Source: Nocardioides anomalus
GTDB lineage: Bacteria; Actinomycetota; Actinomycetes; Propionibacteriales; Nocardioidaceae
NCBI RefSeq assembly: GCF_011046535.1
Contig: NZ_CP049257.1
Span: 1,178,001-1,242,000 of the forward strand
Length of the DNA stretch: 64,000 bases
Direction of reading: 5' to 3'
Shown here: positions 47,045-55,612 of the stretch, piece by piece
How positions within the stretch are numbered: the first letter of the stretch is position 1
How the letters are laid out: every line of letters starts with the position of its first letter
Position numbers and translations under genes: made by a program
The notes under the pieces: model-generated
What the model was told of the DNA's origin: nothing
Database searches by the model: none
Seen by the model: only the letters and a program-made list of their open reading frames with translations

Positions 47045-47900
47045 GCCCGGTCTGGTCGTCGTCGACAAGCCGGGCGGGCTGACCTCGCACGACGTGGTCG
47101 CGCGCGTGCGGCGGCTGGCCGGCACCCGCAAGGTCGGCCACGCCGGCACCCTCGACCCGATGGCCACCGGTGTGCTTGTGCTCGGCGTGGACCGGGCCAC
47201 CCGGTTGCTGGGCCACCTCATGCTCACCGACAAGGCCTACGACGCCACGGTGCGGCTCGGGGTGGCCACCACCACCGACGACGCCGAGGGCGAGGTCGTC
47301 GCCACCGCACCGACCGCCGGGCTGAGCGAGGAGGCCATCCGGGCGGCCCTCGCCCAGCAGACCGGCGACCTGCTGCAGGTGCCGACCGCCGTCTCGGCCA
47401 TCAAGGTCGACGGCCAGCGCGCCTACGCGCGCGTCCGCGCCGGCGAGGACGTGGTCCTCGAGCCGCGACCGGTGACCGTGCGCGAGCTGGTCGTCCACGA
47501 CGTGCGACTCGGGCCGGAGACGGTCGAGGCCGACGTCAGCCTGCGCTGCACGAGCGGGACCTACGTCCGGGCCATCGCCCGCGACGTGGGGTCCGCCCTG
47601 GGCGTCGGCGGGCACCTGACCGCGCTGCGCCGGACCGCCGTCGGCCCCTACGGGCTCGACGTGGCCCGCACCCTCGACGAGCTGGCCGACGACTTCGCGG
47701 TGCTGCCCATCGCGGCGGCCGCGCGGGCGGCGTTCCCGGCCGTCGACCTCGACGACGCCCAGGCCGGTGACGTCCGGGTCGGGCGGTCGCTCGACCTCGC
47801 CCTCGGCGGTCTGAGTGCGGTCTTCGCCCCCGGCGGGACCTTCCTCGCGCTCTACGAGCCGCGCGACGGGCGTGCCCGGCCGGTGGCCGTCTTCGTCTGA
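47034..47900 (+). CDS. truB: tRNA pseudouridine(55) synthase
   Basis: 288 residues from ATG 47034; an in-frame ATG at 47004 would add ten residues. Makes the T-loop pseudouridine in tRNAs. The catalytic Asp is in [20 protein letters not shown]. Other motifs are [52 protein letters not shown] and [17 protein letters not shown]. The PUA-like C-terminal end is short. Co-transcribed with rbfA. Confidence 0.96.
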   Translation: MTTEPGLVVVDKPGGLTSHDVVARVRRLAGTRKVGHAGTLDPMATGVLVLGVDRATRLLGHLMLTDKAYDATVRLGVATTTDDAEGEVVATAPTAGLSEEAIRAALAQQTGDLLQVPTAVSAIKVDGQRAYARVRAGEDVVLEPRPVTVRELVVHDVRLGPETVEADVSLRCTSGTYVRAIARDVGSALGVGGHLTALRRTAVGPYGLDVARTLDELADDFAVLPIAAAARAAFPAVDLDDAQAGDVRVGRSLDLALGGLSAVFAPGGTFLALYEPRDGRARPVAVFV

Positions 47901-47917
47901 GCCTTAGGCTTCCCGAC

Positions 47918-48853
47918 GTGGAGATCTGGCGCTCGCTCGCCGAGGTGCCGGCCGACCTGGGGCCGACCGCAGTGGTGATCGGCAACTTCGACGGCGTCCA
48001 CCTCGGGCACCGTCGGGTGCTCGCGCGGGCGCGGCAGCTCGCCGACGAGCGCGGCCTGGCGGTCGTGGCGGTGACCTTCGACCCGCACCCGATGGCCGTG
48101 CTGCGCCCCGACCACGCGCCGACCCAGCTCACCACCATCCCGCGGCGGGCCGAGCTGCTGGCCGAGGCCGGTGCCGACCACGTGCTGGCCCTCCCCTTCG
48201 ACGCCGACATGGCCTCCTGGGCGCCCGAGGAGTTCGCCCAGCGGGTGCTGGTCGACACCGTGCACGCCGCCGCGGTCGTGGTGGGCGCGAACTTCCGGTT
48301 CGGCAGCAAGGCGGCCGGTGACGTGGCCATGCTCACGGCGTACGGCCGCGACCACGGGTTCGGCGTCGAGGGCATCCCGCTCGACGGCGGCCCGATGGTG
48401 TGGTCCTCAACCTACATCCGCACGTGCCTGGCCGCCGGCGACGTGGCCGGCGCGGCCGAGGCCCTCGGGCACCCGTACGCCGTGCGCGGGATCGTCGTGC
48501 AGGGCGACCAGCGCGGCCGGGAGCTCGGCTACCCGACGGCCAACGTCCCGACCGACGGCCTGACCGCGGCACCGGCCGACGGGGTGTACGCCGGGTGGCT
48601 GCGCCGCCTCGACACCGGCGAGCGGTTCCCGGCGGCGATCTCGGTCGGCACCAACCCGACGTTCGACGGCGTGCGGGCGCGCCGGGTGGAGAGCTACGTG
48701 CTCGACCGCACCGACCTGGAGCTCTACGGCGTCGAGGTCGAGGTGGCCTTCGTCGACCGGCTGCGCGGCATGGTCGCCTTCGACTCCATCGACGCGCTGA
48801 TCGTGCAGATGGCCGACGACGTCGAGCACGCCCGCGGCATCCTCGACGCGTAG
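47918..48853 (+). CDS. ribF: Bifunctional riboflavin kinase / FAD synthetase
   Basis: 311 residues. Converts riboflavin to FMN and FMN to FAD. The N-terminal FAD synthetase domain has VVIGNFDGVHLGHRRVLARA (HIGH-like site), VTFDPHPMAVLRP and FRFGSKAAGDVAML with SSTYIRTCLAAGDV. The C-terminal riboflavin kinase domain has GRELGYPTANVPTD, DGVYAGWLR, SVGTNPTFDG and VEVAFVDRLRGMVAFDS. Start ATG-equivalent GTG 47918. In line with truB, 17 bases apart, as in many actinobacteria. Confidence 0.96.
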   Translation: MEIWRSLAEVPADLGPTAVVIGNFDGVHLGHRRVLARARQLADERGLAVVAVTFDPHPMAVLRPDHAPTQLTTIPRRAELLAEAGADHVLALPFDADMASWAPEEFAQRVLVDTVHAAAVVVGANFRFGSKAAGDVAMLTAYGRDHGFGVEGIPLDGGPMVWSSTYIRTCLAAGDVAGAAEALGHPYAVRGIVVQGDQRGRELGYPTANVPTDGLTAAPADGVYAGWLRRLDTGERFPAAISVGTNPTFDGVRARRVESYVLDRTDLELYGVEVEVAFVDRLRGMVAFDSIDALIVQMADDVEHARGILDA

Positions 48854-48859
48854 GCGGAC

Positions 48860-49804
48860 CTAGCGCAGCGCCGCGGCGACCAGCCCGGCCGCCTCCTGCT
48901 CGCTCGAGGCCGAGCGGAGCGCGGCGGCGTACTCCGGCCGGACCAGCGACTGGGCCAGCTTGGCGAGCAGCTGCAGGTGCACGTGGCCGCCGTCGGCGGG
49001 GGCGGCGATGAGGAAGACCAGGTCGGCCGGGCCGTCCTTGGCCCCGAAGTCGACGGGCGGACGCAGCCGGGCGAAGGCGACGGTCGGCTCGCTCACGGCG
49101 GCGGTGCGGCAGTGCGGGAGGGCGAGCCCGCCGCTGAGGCCGGTGGCGCCGGCGGCCTCGCGGGTGAGGGCGTCGGCCGCGACCCGATCGGGGTCGGTCG
49201 AGCGACCGGCGGTGCCGAGGCGGGCGGCCAGGGCCCGGACCACGGTCTGCTTGTCGGCGCCGAGGTCGGCGTCCAGGGTCACCAGCGCGCCGGTGACGAC
49301 GCCCTGCTCGGGTGCGGGCGGTGGGACCGCCGGGGGCGGGGGAGCGGTGGGCTGGCCGTCCAGCGCCGCGCCGACCAGCCGGGCGGCCTCCTCCGCGCCG
49401 ACCGCGGCCCGCAGCGCGTCGGTGAACGCCGGCCGCACCAGCGACTGGGCCAGCCGGGACAGCAGCTGCAGGTGGGCGTCGCCGCCGCCCTCGGGCGCGG
49501 CGATGAGGAAGACCAGGTCGGCGGGGCCGTCCTTGGCGCCGAAGTCGACCGGGTCGGCGAGTCGGGCGAAGACCAGGGCCGGCTCGGTGACGCCGGTGGT
49601 CCGGCAGTGCGGGATGGCCAGGCCGCCCTGGAGCCCGGTGGCCGAGGTGGCCTCGCGGGCCAGGGCGTCGGTGGCGACCCGGTCGGCGTCGGAGGCGCGC
49701 CCGGCCGCGGCCAGGTGGTCGGCCAGGGCGTGGATGACGGCGTCCTTGTCCGCCCCGAGGTCGGCGTCGAGCAGGACGAGCTCGGCTGTGGTCACGTCGG
49801 CCAT
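48860..49804 (-). CDS. Tandem fructose-type PTS EIIA protein (two EIIA domains)
   Basis: 314 residues containing two complete EIIA-Fru/Ntr-like domains, about 5-150 and 170-314. They are joined by a Pro/Ala linker (PPPPAVPPPAPE). Each has the phosphorylatable His in the same context: GGLAIPHCRTTGV (H66) and GGLALPHCRTAAV (H231), and an almost identical DFGAKDGPADLVFLIAAP segment, so it arose by internal duplication. No EIIB/C follows it, so it must act with a distant permease, or as a regulator. The PTS genes from 55353 on could supply HPr~P. It converges on ribF, 6 bases apart. Confidence 0.88.
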   Translation of the reverse strand: MADVTTAELVLLDADLGADKDAVIHALADHLAAAGRASDADRVATDALAREATSATGLQGGLAIPHCRTTGVTEPALVFARLADPVDFGAKDGPADLVFLIAAPEGGGDAHLQLLSRLAQSLVRPAFTDALRAAVGAEEAARLVGAALDGQPTAPPPPAVPPPAPEQGVVTGALVTLDADLGADKQTVVRALAARLGTAGRSTDPDRVAADALTREAAGATGLSGGLALPHCRTAAVSEPTVAFARLRPPVDFGAKDGPADLVFLIAAPADGGHVHLQLLAKLAQSLVRPEYAAALRSASSEQEAAGLVAAALR

Positions 49805-49869
49805 GGCTCATCCTCTCAGGCGGACCGGGTCGGCCGGTCGGCCCGGCACCGTGCGGCTAGGGTGCGCGG

Positions 49870-50880
49870 GTGCCGGACCGGGACCAGACGCTGCACGCCA
49901 CCGAGACCTGGTTCGAGCAGCACGGGCTGACCTACTTCGTGCCGGAGATGCGCGGCTCGGTCCGCGACGCGCTCCGGGTGCGCCGGACGCTGCCGGTGCT
50001 GCTGGCCGTGGTGCTGGTGAGCCTGGGCGGCGGGATCGCGCTCGCCTTCGTCTCCGACGAGGTCAGCGCCGCGCCGGCCACGCTGCTCTCGCTCGTCGGC
50101 CTGGGCGCGCTCGCCTACGGGCTGGTCCGGCTGCACGTCGGCCCGATCCTGCGCTGGGCGCTGGGCCGGACCTTCGGGTCGCTGTTCCGGCTGCTCCCGA
50201 TGACCACCCGGGCCCTGCCGCTGCTGCTGCTGGCCATCACGTTCCTGTTCATCAACACCGAGGTCTGGCAGGTCGCCTCGTTCCTCACCGTCGGCCAGCT
50301 GTGGCTGGTGGTCGTGCTGTTCCTGTTCCTCGGCCTGGCCTTCCTGTTCGTGCGGCTGCCCGAGGAGGTGGACAAGGCCGACGACGACCTCGACGACGCG
50401 ACCCTGCTCGAGGTCTGCGCCGGCACCCCGGTGGAGAGCGCGGCGCACGAGCTGGTGGACGACGACGGACCCGACCCGGCGTCGTACGCCGAGGTGCAGG
50501 GCTACGAGCGCTGGAACCTGGTCCTCGTCCTCGTGGTCATCCAGGGCGTGCAGGTGCTGCTGCTGACGCTGTCGGTGTTCGTGTTCCTGCTGGTCTTCGG
50601 CTCGCTGATCATGTCCGAGGGCGTGATGGTGTCGTGGCTGGACACCAGGGAGAGCGGGCTGACCGTCGACCTGGCCAAGGTCTCGGCGTTCCTCTCGGCC
50701 TTCTCGGGGCTCTACCTCACGGTGTCGACGGTGACCGACGAGACCTACCGCGAGCAGTTCTTCGGCGACGTGATGGACGAGCTGCGCCGGGCCGTCGGGG
50801 TGCGCGCGGTCTACCTGGCCCTGCGCGACCGGCCGGTCACAGGCGCAGGTAGGCCAGCACCGCCTGCACCCGCCGGTTGA
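49870..50880 (+). CDS. Membrane protein of unknown function
   Basis: 336 residues from GTG 49870. The polar start (ATETWFEQHGLTYFVPEMRG) precedes two hydrophobic segments (about 42-62 and 70-88), then a pair at about 115-160. A long acidic cytoplasmic loop (EEVDKADDDLDDATLLEVCA) and a last pair at about 215-280 follow. No catalytic motif is visible and I cannot assign a family. The 3' end overlaps the convergent response-regulator gene by 44 bases. Confidence 0.72.
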   Translation: MPDRDQTLHATETWFEQHGLTYFVPEMRGSVRDALRVRRTLPVLLAVVLVSLGGGIALAFVSDEVSAAPATLLSLVGLGALAYGLVRLHVGPILRWALGRTFGSLFRLLPMTTRALPLLLLAITFLFINTEVWQVASFLTVGQLWLVVVLFLFLGLAFLFVRLPEEVDKADDDLDDATLLEVCAGTPVESAAHELVDDDGPDPASYAEVQGYERWNLVLVLVVIQGVQVLLLTLSVFVFLLVFGSLIMSEGVMVSWLDTRESGLTVDLAKVSAFLSAFSGLYLTVSTVTDETYREQFFGDVMDELRRAVGVRAVYLALRDRPVTGAGRPAPPAPAG

Positions 50881-51487
50881 CCTCGAGGTCGACCGGGAGG
50901 TCGAGCTTGGCGAAGATCGAGTTGATGTGCTTGGCCACGGCCTTCTCGGTGACGTGCAGCGCCGCGCCGACGGCCACGTTGGACCTGCCCTCGGCCATGA
51001 GGGCCAGCACCTCGCGCTCGCGGTCGGTGAGCCGGTCCAGCGGCTCGTCGCGCCGGCGCGCCATCACCGTGGCCACCACCTCGGGGTCGAGCACGGTGCC
51101 GCCGTCGAGAACCCGTCGTACGCCGTCCACGAACTGCCGCACGTCGGAGACGCGGTCCTTGAGCAGGTAGCCGACCGCGCCCTCGCCGCTGGCCAGCAGC
51201 TCGCGGGCGTAGAGCTGCTCGACGTACTGCGAGAGGACCAGCACCGGGAAGCCGGGCCGGCGCTCGCGCACCGCGATCGCGGCGCGCAGACCCTCGTCGG
51301 TGAACGTCGGCGGCATCCGCACGTCGAGGACCGCGCCCTGCATCTCCGGGTCGGCCAGCGCCTCGTCGAGGGCGGGCGCGTTGTCGACCGCCCGGGCCAC
51401 CTCGAAGCCGGAGCCCTCGAGCAGCTGGGTCAGGCCGGCGCGGAGGAGGGCGTTGTCCTCGGCGAGGACGAGTCGCTGAGGCGGCAC
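50837..51487 (-). CDS. NarL/LuxR-type response regulator
   Basis: 216 residues from GTG 51487. Receiver domain: RLVLAEDNALLRAGLTQLLE (acidic pocket), phospho-acceptor Asp in GAVLDVRMPPTFTDEG, and Lys in VGYLLKDRVSDV. The LuxR helix-turn-helix is LTDREREVLALMAEGRSNV and VTEKAVAKHINSIFAKLDL. It overlaps the 3' end of the histidine kinase gene by 58 bases on the same strand, so the pair is co-translated. The likely target is the divergent MMPL transporter. Confidence 0.92.
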   Translation of the reverse strand: MPPQRLVLAEDNALLRAGLTQLLEGSGFEVARAVDNAPALDEALADPEMQGAVLDVRMPPTFTDEGLRAAIAVRERRPGFPVLVLSQYVEQLYARELLASGEGAVGYLLKDRVSDVRQFVDGVRRVLDGGTVLDPEVVATVMARRRDEPLDRLTDREREVLALMAEGRSNVAVGAALHVTEKAVAKHINSIFAKLDLPVDLEVNRRVQAVLAYLRL

Positions 51488-52594
51488 GGGACCTCCAGGG
51501 TGACGATCGTGGGCCCACCGTCGGGGCTGGACACCGACATCGTGCCGTCGAAGGCGCCGAGGCGTCGCATCACGCCCCGCATGCCGGTCCCCGCGTCGAC
51601 GTCGGCGCCGCCGCGGCCGTCGTCGCCGACCACCACGCGCAGCACCGCACCGTCGTGGCCGAGCTCGACCCACGACTGGGAGTGCGCGGCGTGCTTGGCC
51701 GAGTTGGCCAGGCACTCGGCGACCGCGAAGTAGACCGCCGACTCCACCGGCGCGGGCGGGCGCCCGGCCAGCGTGCCGACGACCTCCACCGGCACCGCCA
51801 TGTCCAGGGCCAGCGCACGGATCGCCCCGTCCAGGCCGCGGTCGGCGAGCACGGGCGGGTGGATGCCCCGGACCACCGAGCGCAGGTCGGCGATCGCGGC
51901 CGACGTGGCCGCGCGGGCCTCGGAGACCGTGCGGCGCGCCGCGTCCGGGTCCTGCTCGAACAGCTCCTCGGCCATCCCCAGGCTCATCGACACCGCGACC
52001 AGCCGCGCCTGGGTCCCGTCGTGCAGGTCGCGCTCCAGGCGCCGCAGCTCGGCGGCGGAGTGGTCGACGGCGGCCTCGCGGCTGCGGGTCAGCGTCTCGA
52101 CCCGGCGCTCGAGGGTCTCGGTGCTGCTCGGGCACAGGAAGAACCGGTCCACCAACGAGCGCATCCGCAGCAGCGGGTAGGAGCCGAACCACCAGAAGAA
52201 CCCCGTCACCACCCCCCAGCAGCAGCACGACGACGAGCAGCGAGACCACCCAGCCCACGGTGACCGCCCAGAGCGTCCAGGCCAGGTCACGCCAGGTCAT
52301 CGGGTCGAGCAGGAACGAGCGCAGCTGCACCAGCGGTCCGCCGGCCGGCGTGGGCCGGTACGGCGGCGGCAGGTCGACGCCCAGCACCCGAGCGGCGATC
52401 CGGCGCTGCCGGCCGGCCACCGCGCGCACGGTCGGCACCGCCGCCATCACCAGCAGCACGCCCACCCAGACCACGACGAGCAGGCCGCCGACCACGAACA
52501 GGACCAGCCCGACCAGCAGCGGCACGAGCCACGCGACCTGCTCCACGGCGTACGCCGTGAGCAGCAGCCGGCTCGGCGGGGTGCGGTCGTCCAC
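51430..52594 (-). CDS. Two-component sensor histidine kinase (HisKA_3 type), frameshifted
   Basis: The start frame from GTG 52594 contains the membrane-anchored sensor (TAYAVEQVAWLVPLLVGLVL, ARVLGVDLPPPYRP, TVGWVVSLLVVVLLLG). The kinase core is in the next frame: phosphorylated His in LERDLHDGTQARLVAVSMSL, N-box ECLANSAKHAAHSQSWVEL, and ATP lid VGDDGRGGADVDAGTGMRG. The join is the plus-strand C6 at 52212-52217; five would keep the frame. Corrected length is about 387 residues, normal for NarX/DesK-like kinases with the PspC-like sensor fold. Divergent from the MMPL gene. Confidence 0.86.
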
Positions 52595-52701
52595 GGCACC
52601 ATCCTGGCCGACCTGCGCGCTGCGGACAGTGGTGCCAGCACCACCACGGGTGTCGACCCAGGACCCCTGACCGGGCGGCTCTGGACGCGAAGGCTGGAGC
52701 C

Positions 52702-54861
52702 ATGACGAACCCGCTCTCCTCCCTCGCCCACCGCACGGCCCGCTGGTGCGCCCTCCACCCCTGGCGCGCGATCCTCGGCTGGGTCGCCTTCGTGGCCATC
52801 GCCGTCGGCCTGGCCACGATGGTGCCGACCCAGGACGCCACCGACGCCGACTACCGCATGGGGGAGTCCGGCCGCGCCGACGCCCTCGTGGCCCGCGCCG
52901 GCTTCGACGAGCCCGACACCGAGCAGGTGCTCATCACCGCCGCCCGGGGCGACCTCGACCAGGCCGCGGCCCAGCGGGCCGCAGCCGAGGTCGTCGCCGG
53001 CATGAACGCCCTGGACGGCGTCGAGGCCGTGGCCGATCCCCAGGTGAGCCCGGACGGCTCGGCGTACCTGGTCTCGGTGCAGCTCGCCCGCGACCAGTCC
53101 GACGTCGCCCCGCTGCAGGCCGTGACCGGGGACGTCGCCGCCGACTTCCCGCAGCTCTCGGTGCGCGAGTCCGGCGACGTCAGCCTGGACGGCGCCATCG
53201 GAGAGCGCGTCGGCGACGACCTCGGCTCGGCCGAGACCATCAGCCTGCCGCTCACCCTGATCCTGATGCTGCTGGCCTTCGGCGCGCTCATCGCCGCCGG
53301 CATCCCCGTCCTGCTCGCCGGCACCAGCGTGGCCGCCACCATCGGCCTGCTCGCGCCGCTGTCGCACCTGGTCCACGCCGAGGACACCGTCAGCAGCATG
53401 ATCGTGCTCATCGGCATGGCCGTGGGCGTCGACTACTCGCTGTTCTACCTCAAGCGCGAGCGCGAGGAGCGGGCCAAGGGCCACACCACCCGGGACGCCG
53501 TCGAGATCGCCGCGCAGACCTCGGGTCACTCCATCCTGGTCTCCGGCTTCGCGGTGATCTGTTCGATGGCCGGCCTGTTCGTGGTCGGCGACACCACCTT
53601 CAACTCCCTCGCCGTCGGCGCCATCCTGGTCGTCGCGGTCGCCGTCCTCGGCTCCATCACCGTGCTCCCCGCGCTGCTCTCGAAGCTCGGCCGCTGGGTC
53701 GACCGCCCCCGGGTGCCGTTCCTCCACCGCGCCCTGGCCGGGACCAAGCGGGGGGCCGTTGCCGGCCGGGTCCTCGGTCCCGTCACCCGCCACCCCGCGG
53801 CCGCGCTGGCCCTCTCGCTGGTGGTCGTGGTCCTGCTCGCCGTGCCCGCCCTCGGCATGAAGACCCACGGCGCCAACCTCGAGACGCTGCCCTCCTCGGT
53901 CCCCGAGGCCAAGACCATGCAGGACCTCAGCCGGGCCTTCCCCTCCGAGGGCACCACCGCCGAGCTCGTGGTCCGGGCCCCGGCGTCGGAGCAGGCGCAG
54001 GTGGCCGCCGCCCTGGCCGACGTCGAGGCGACCGCACAGGGCTCGGCGCTGTTCCAGGCCTCGGGCACCCCGGTCGAGGTCTCACCCGACGGCACCACCT
54101 CGATCCTCATCCTGGCCATGCCCTTCGAGGAGTCCGACGCCCGCGTCGACGACGCCATCGAGAAGCTCCGCACGACGTACGCGCCCCGGGCCCTCGACGG
54201 CCTCGACGCCGAGTACGCCGTCGGCGGTGACGCCGCGGAGTCCTATGACTTCGTGCAGCGAGAGCAGTCGCGGCTGCCCTTCGTCATCGGCTTCGTGCTG
54301 CTGCTCACCCTGCTCGTCATGGGCGTCACCTTCCGCAGCGTCCCGATCGCGCTCATCTCGGCGGTGCTGAACCTGGCCTCCGTCGGCGTGGCCTTCGGCC
54401 TGATGACGCTGGTCTTCCAGCACGGCTGGCTCGAGGGCGCGCTGGACTTCAGCAGCCCCGGCTTCGTCATCGACTGGCTGCCGCTGTTCGTGCTCGTCGT
54501 GCTCGTGGGGCTGTCCATGGACTACCACGTGTTCGTGCTGAGCCGGATCCGCGAGCACGTCCAGCGCGGCCTGCCCACCCGCCTCGCCGTCCGCCAGGGC
54601 GTCGCCGACACCGCCGGTGTGGTCACGAGCGCCGCCGCGGTCATGGTGTCGGTGTTCAGCATCTTCGCGACGCTGTCGATGCTGGAGATGAAGATGATGG
54701 GGGTCGCGTTGTCCGGGGCGATCCTGCTGGACGCGACGCTCATCCGGTTGGTCATGCTGCCTGCGGTGCTGTGCCTGCTCGGGGACCGGGTGTGGTGGCC
54801 TTCGCGGCGGCCGGTTCCGCTGGGGGAGCGTGTCGACGAGCGGGAGTTCGAGTTGGTCTAG
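52702..54861 (+). CDS. MMPL family RND transporter
   Basis: 719 residues. Twelve-helix RND permease with two periplasmic domains. The N-terminal helix RAILGWVAFVAIAVGLATM is followed by a large outside loop, then the first MMPL helix bundle (GERVGDDLGSAETISLPLTL, IVLIGMAVGVDYSLFYLKRE) and its repeat (LFVLVVLVGLSMDYHVFVLS). The GxxxDY motif, proton-relay type, is present in both halves. Exports lipids or drugs in relatives; the cargo here is unknown. Divergent from the two-component pair, its probable regulator. Confidence 0.93.
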   Translation: MTNPLSSLAHRTARWCALHPWRAILGWVAFVAIAVGLATMVPTQDATDADYRMGESGRADALVARAGFDEPDTEQVLITAARGDLDQAAAQRAAAEVVAGMNALDGVEAVADPQVSPDGSAYLVSVQLARDQSDVAPLQAVTGDVAADFPQLSVRESGDVSLDGAIGERVGDDLGSAETISLPLTLILMLLAFGALIAAGIPVLLAGTSVAATIGLLAPLSHLVHAEDTVSSMIVLIGMAVGVDYSLFYLKREREERAKGHTTRDAVEIAAQTSGHSILVSGFAVICSMAGLFVVGDTTFNSLAVGAILVVAVAVLGSITVLPALLSKLGRWVDRPRVPFLHRALAGTKRGAVAGRVLGPVTRHPAAALALSLVVVVLLAVPALGMKTHGANLETLPSSVPEAKTMQDLSRAFPSEGTTAELVVRAPASEQAQVAAALADVEATAQGSALFQASGTPVEVSPDGTTSILILAMPFEESDARVDDAIEKLRTTYAPRALDGLDAEYAVGGDAAESYDFVQREQSRLPFVIGFVLLLTLLVMGVTFRSVPIALISAVLNLASVGVAFGLMTLVFQHGWLEGALDFSSPGFVIDWLPLFVLVVLVGLSMDYHVFVLSRIREHVQRGLPTRLAVRQGVADTAGVVTSAAAVMVSVFSIFATLSMLEMKMMGVALSGAILLDATLIRLVMLPAVLCLLGDRVWWPSRRPVPLGERVDEREFELV

Positions 54862-54911
54862 CTGGGTGCTGCGGCTCGTGGTGCGGGTCTTTGGTTCCGG
54901 CCGTCTGTGGG

Positions 54912-55069
54912 CTGACCTGGCCCCCGCCGGACCGCGACCCCCTCACCGAACGCAACCGACGCCGTGTTGCACGCGACTGCTCCCAGCCCCATTGCGTCCG
55001 GCATGCGTGCCCCACGCCGCGGATTCAGCGTTCGGCGAGGGGCTCGCGGTCCGGCGGTGGCCGGGTCAG
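54912..55069. repeat. 42-bp imperfect inverted repeat
   Basis: Arms 54912-54953 and 55028-55069 pair at 38 of 42 positions (outer end ctgacc, inner end gaacgc) around 74 bases. It could fold the MMPL 3' transcript into a long stem, acting as a terminator or 3' stabiliser. It lacks similarity to the palindrome that follows. Confidence 0.75.
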
Positions 55070-55169
55070 ACCATAGGTGGTCTGGTCTGGCGGCGGCACC
55101 GTCTCGTCTCCGCCTTCACGTGGGTGGGGTGGGGTGGCGGTGCGGGTTGCCGTGGCCGGGGCCGCCGAA

Positions 55170-55247
55170 AGCTTGTAACGCTCAGTTACGGGATCTCCCG
55201 ACCCGTTGCAACGGGTCGGGAGATCCCGTAACTGAGCGTTACAAGCT
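55170..55247. repeat. Perfect 78-bp palindrome, copy B of a repeated element
   Basis: Thirty-nine-base arms match without spacer about a centre between 55208 and 55209 (ttg|caa). The inner 74 bases equal copy A (39337-39410) except for one arm position (t or c, with a or g in the other arm) and the central pair (cg or gc). All differences therefore preserve the palindrome. It too lies between convergent genes. Confidence 0.92.
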
Positions 55248-55352
55248 CTCTGGGCCGTCGCGACGGGCGGAGCGGAGCCGGTCGGGGCCGGTGAGCGCGG
55301 GGCCTGTGCTCGGCGGTGGGAGGCGGCTCCGGGGAGAGCGGGTGGTCGGGAG

Positions 55353-55595
55353 CTAGGCGTCCAGGTCCTGCTCCACCATCGCCGCGATGGTGTCGACGTC
55401 CGCCTGCTCGTCGCCGGACACCTCGACGGTGTCGCCGTGCTTCGCGCCCAGGGTCATGATCATCAGCGAGGAGCTGGCGTCCACGCCGTTGATGGTCACC
55501 GTGCTGCCGAGGCCGCCGGCCGCCTCGGAGATGAGGGCGGCGGGGCGGGCGTGCAGGCCGACGGACGAGCCGACGGTGACGGACTTGCTGGGCAT
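55353..55595 (-). CDS. ptsH: PTS phosphocarrier protein HPr
   Basis: 80 residues. Transfers phosphate from enzyme I to EIIA domains. The phosphorylated His 15 is in VGLHARPAALISEA. The serine region that regulators use in Gram-positives reads DASSSLMIMTLGAKHGDTVE (about 39-58). ATG 55595 with AGGAG upstream. It lies 17 bases downstream of the fruK-like gene in the minus-strand operon deoR-fruK-ptsH. Confidence 0.95.
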   Translation of the reverse strand: MPSKSVTVGSSVGLHARPAALISEAAGGLGSTVTINGVDASSSLMIMTLGAKHGDTVEVSGDEQADVDTIAAMVEQDLDA

Positions 55596-55612
55596 GGAGT
55601 CTCCTCTTGGGT

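Larger units (their letters stand above)
54862..55352. other. Convergent intergenic region with two large inverted repeats
   Basis: A 491-base gap between MMPL and ptsH, without a credible gene. It contains the 42-bp imperfect inverted repeat (54912-55069) and palindrome copy B (55170-55247); the rest shows nothing. Confidence 0.6.
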
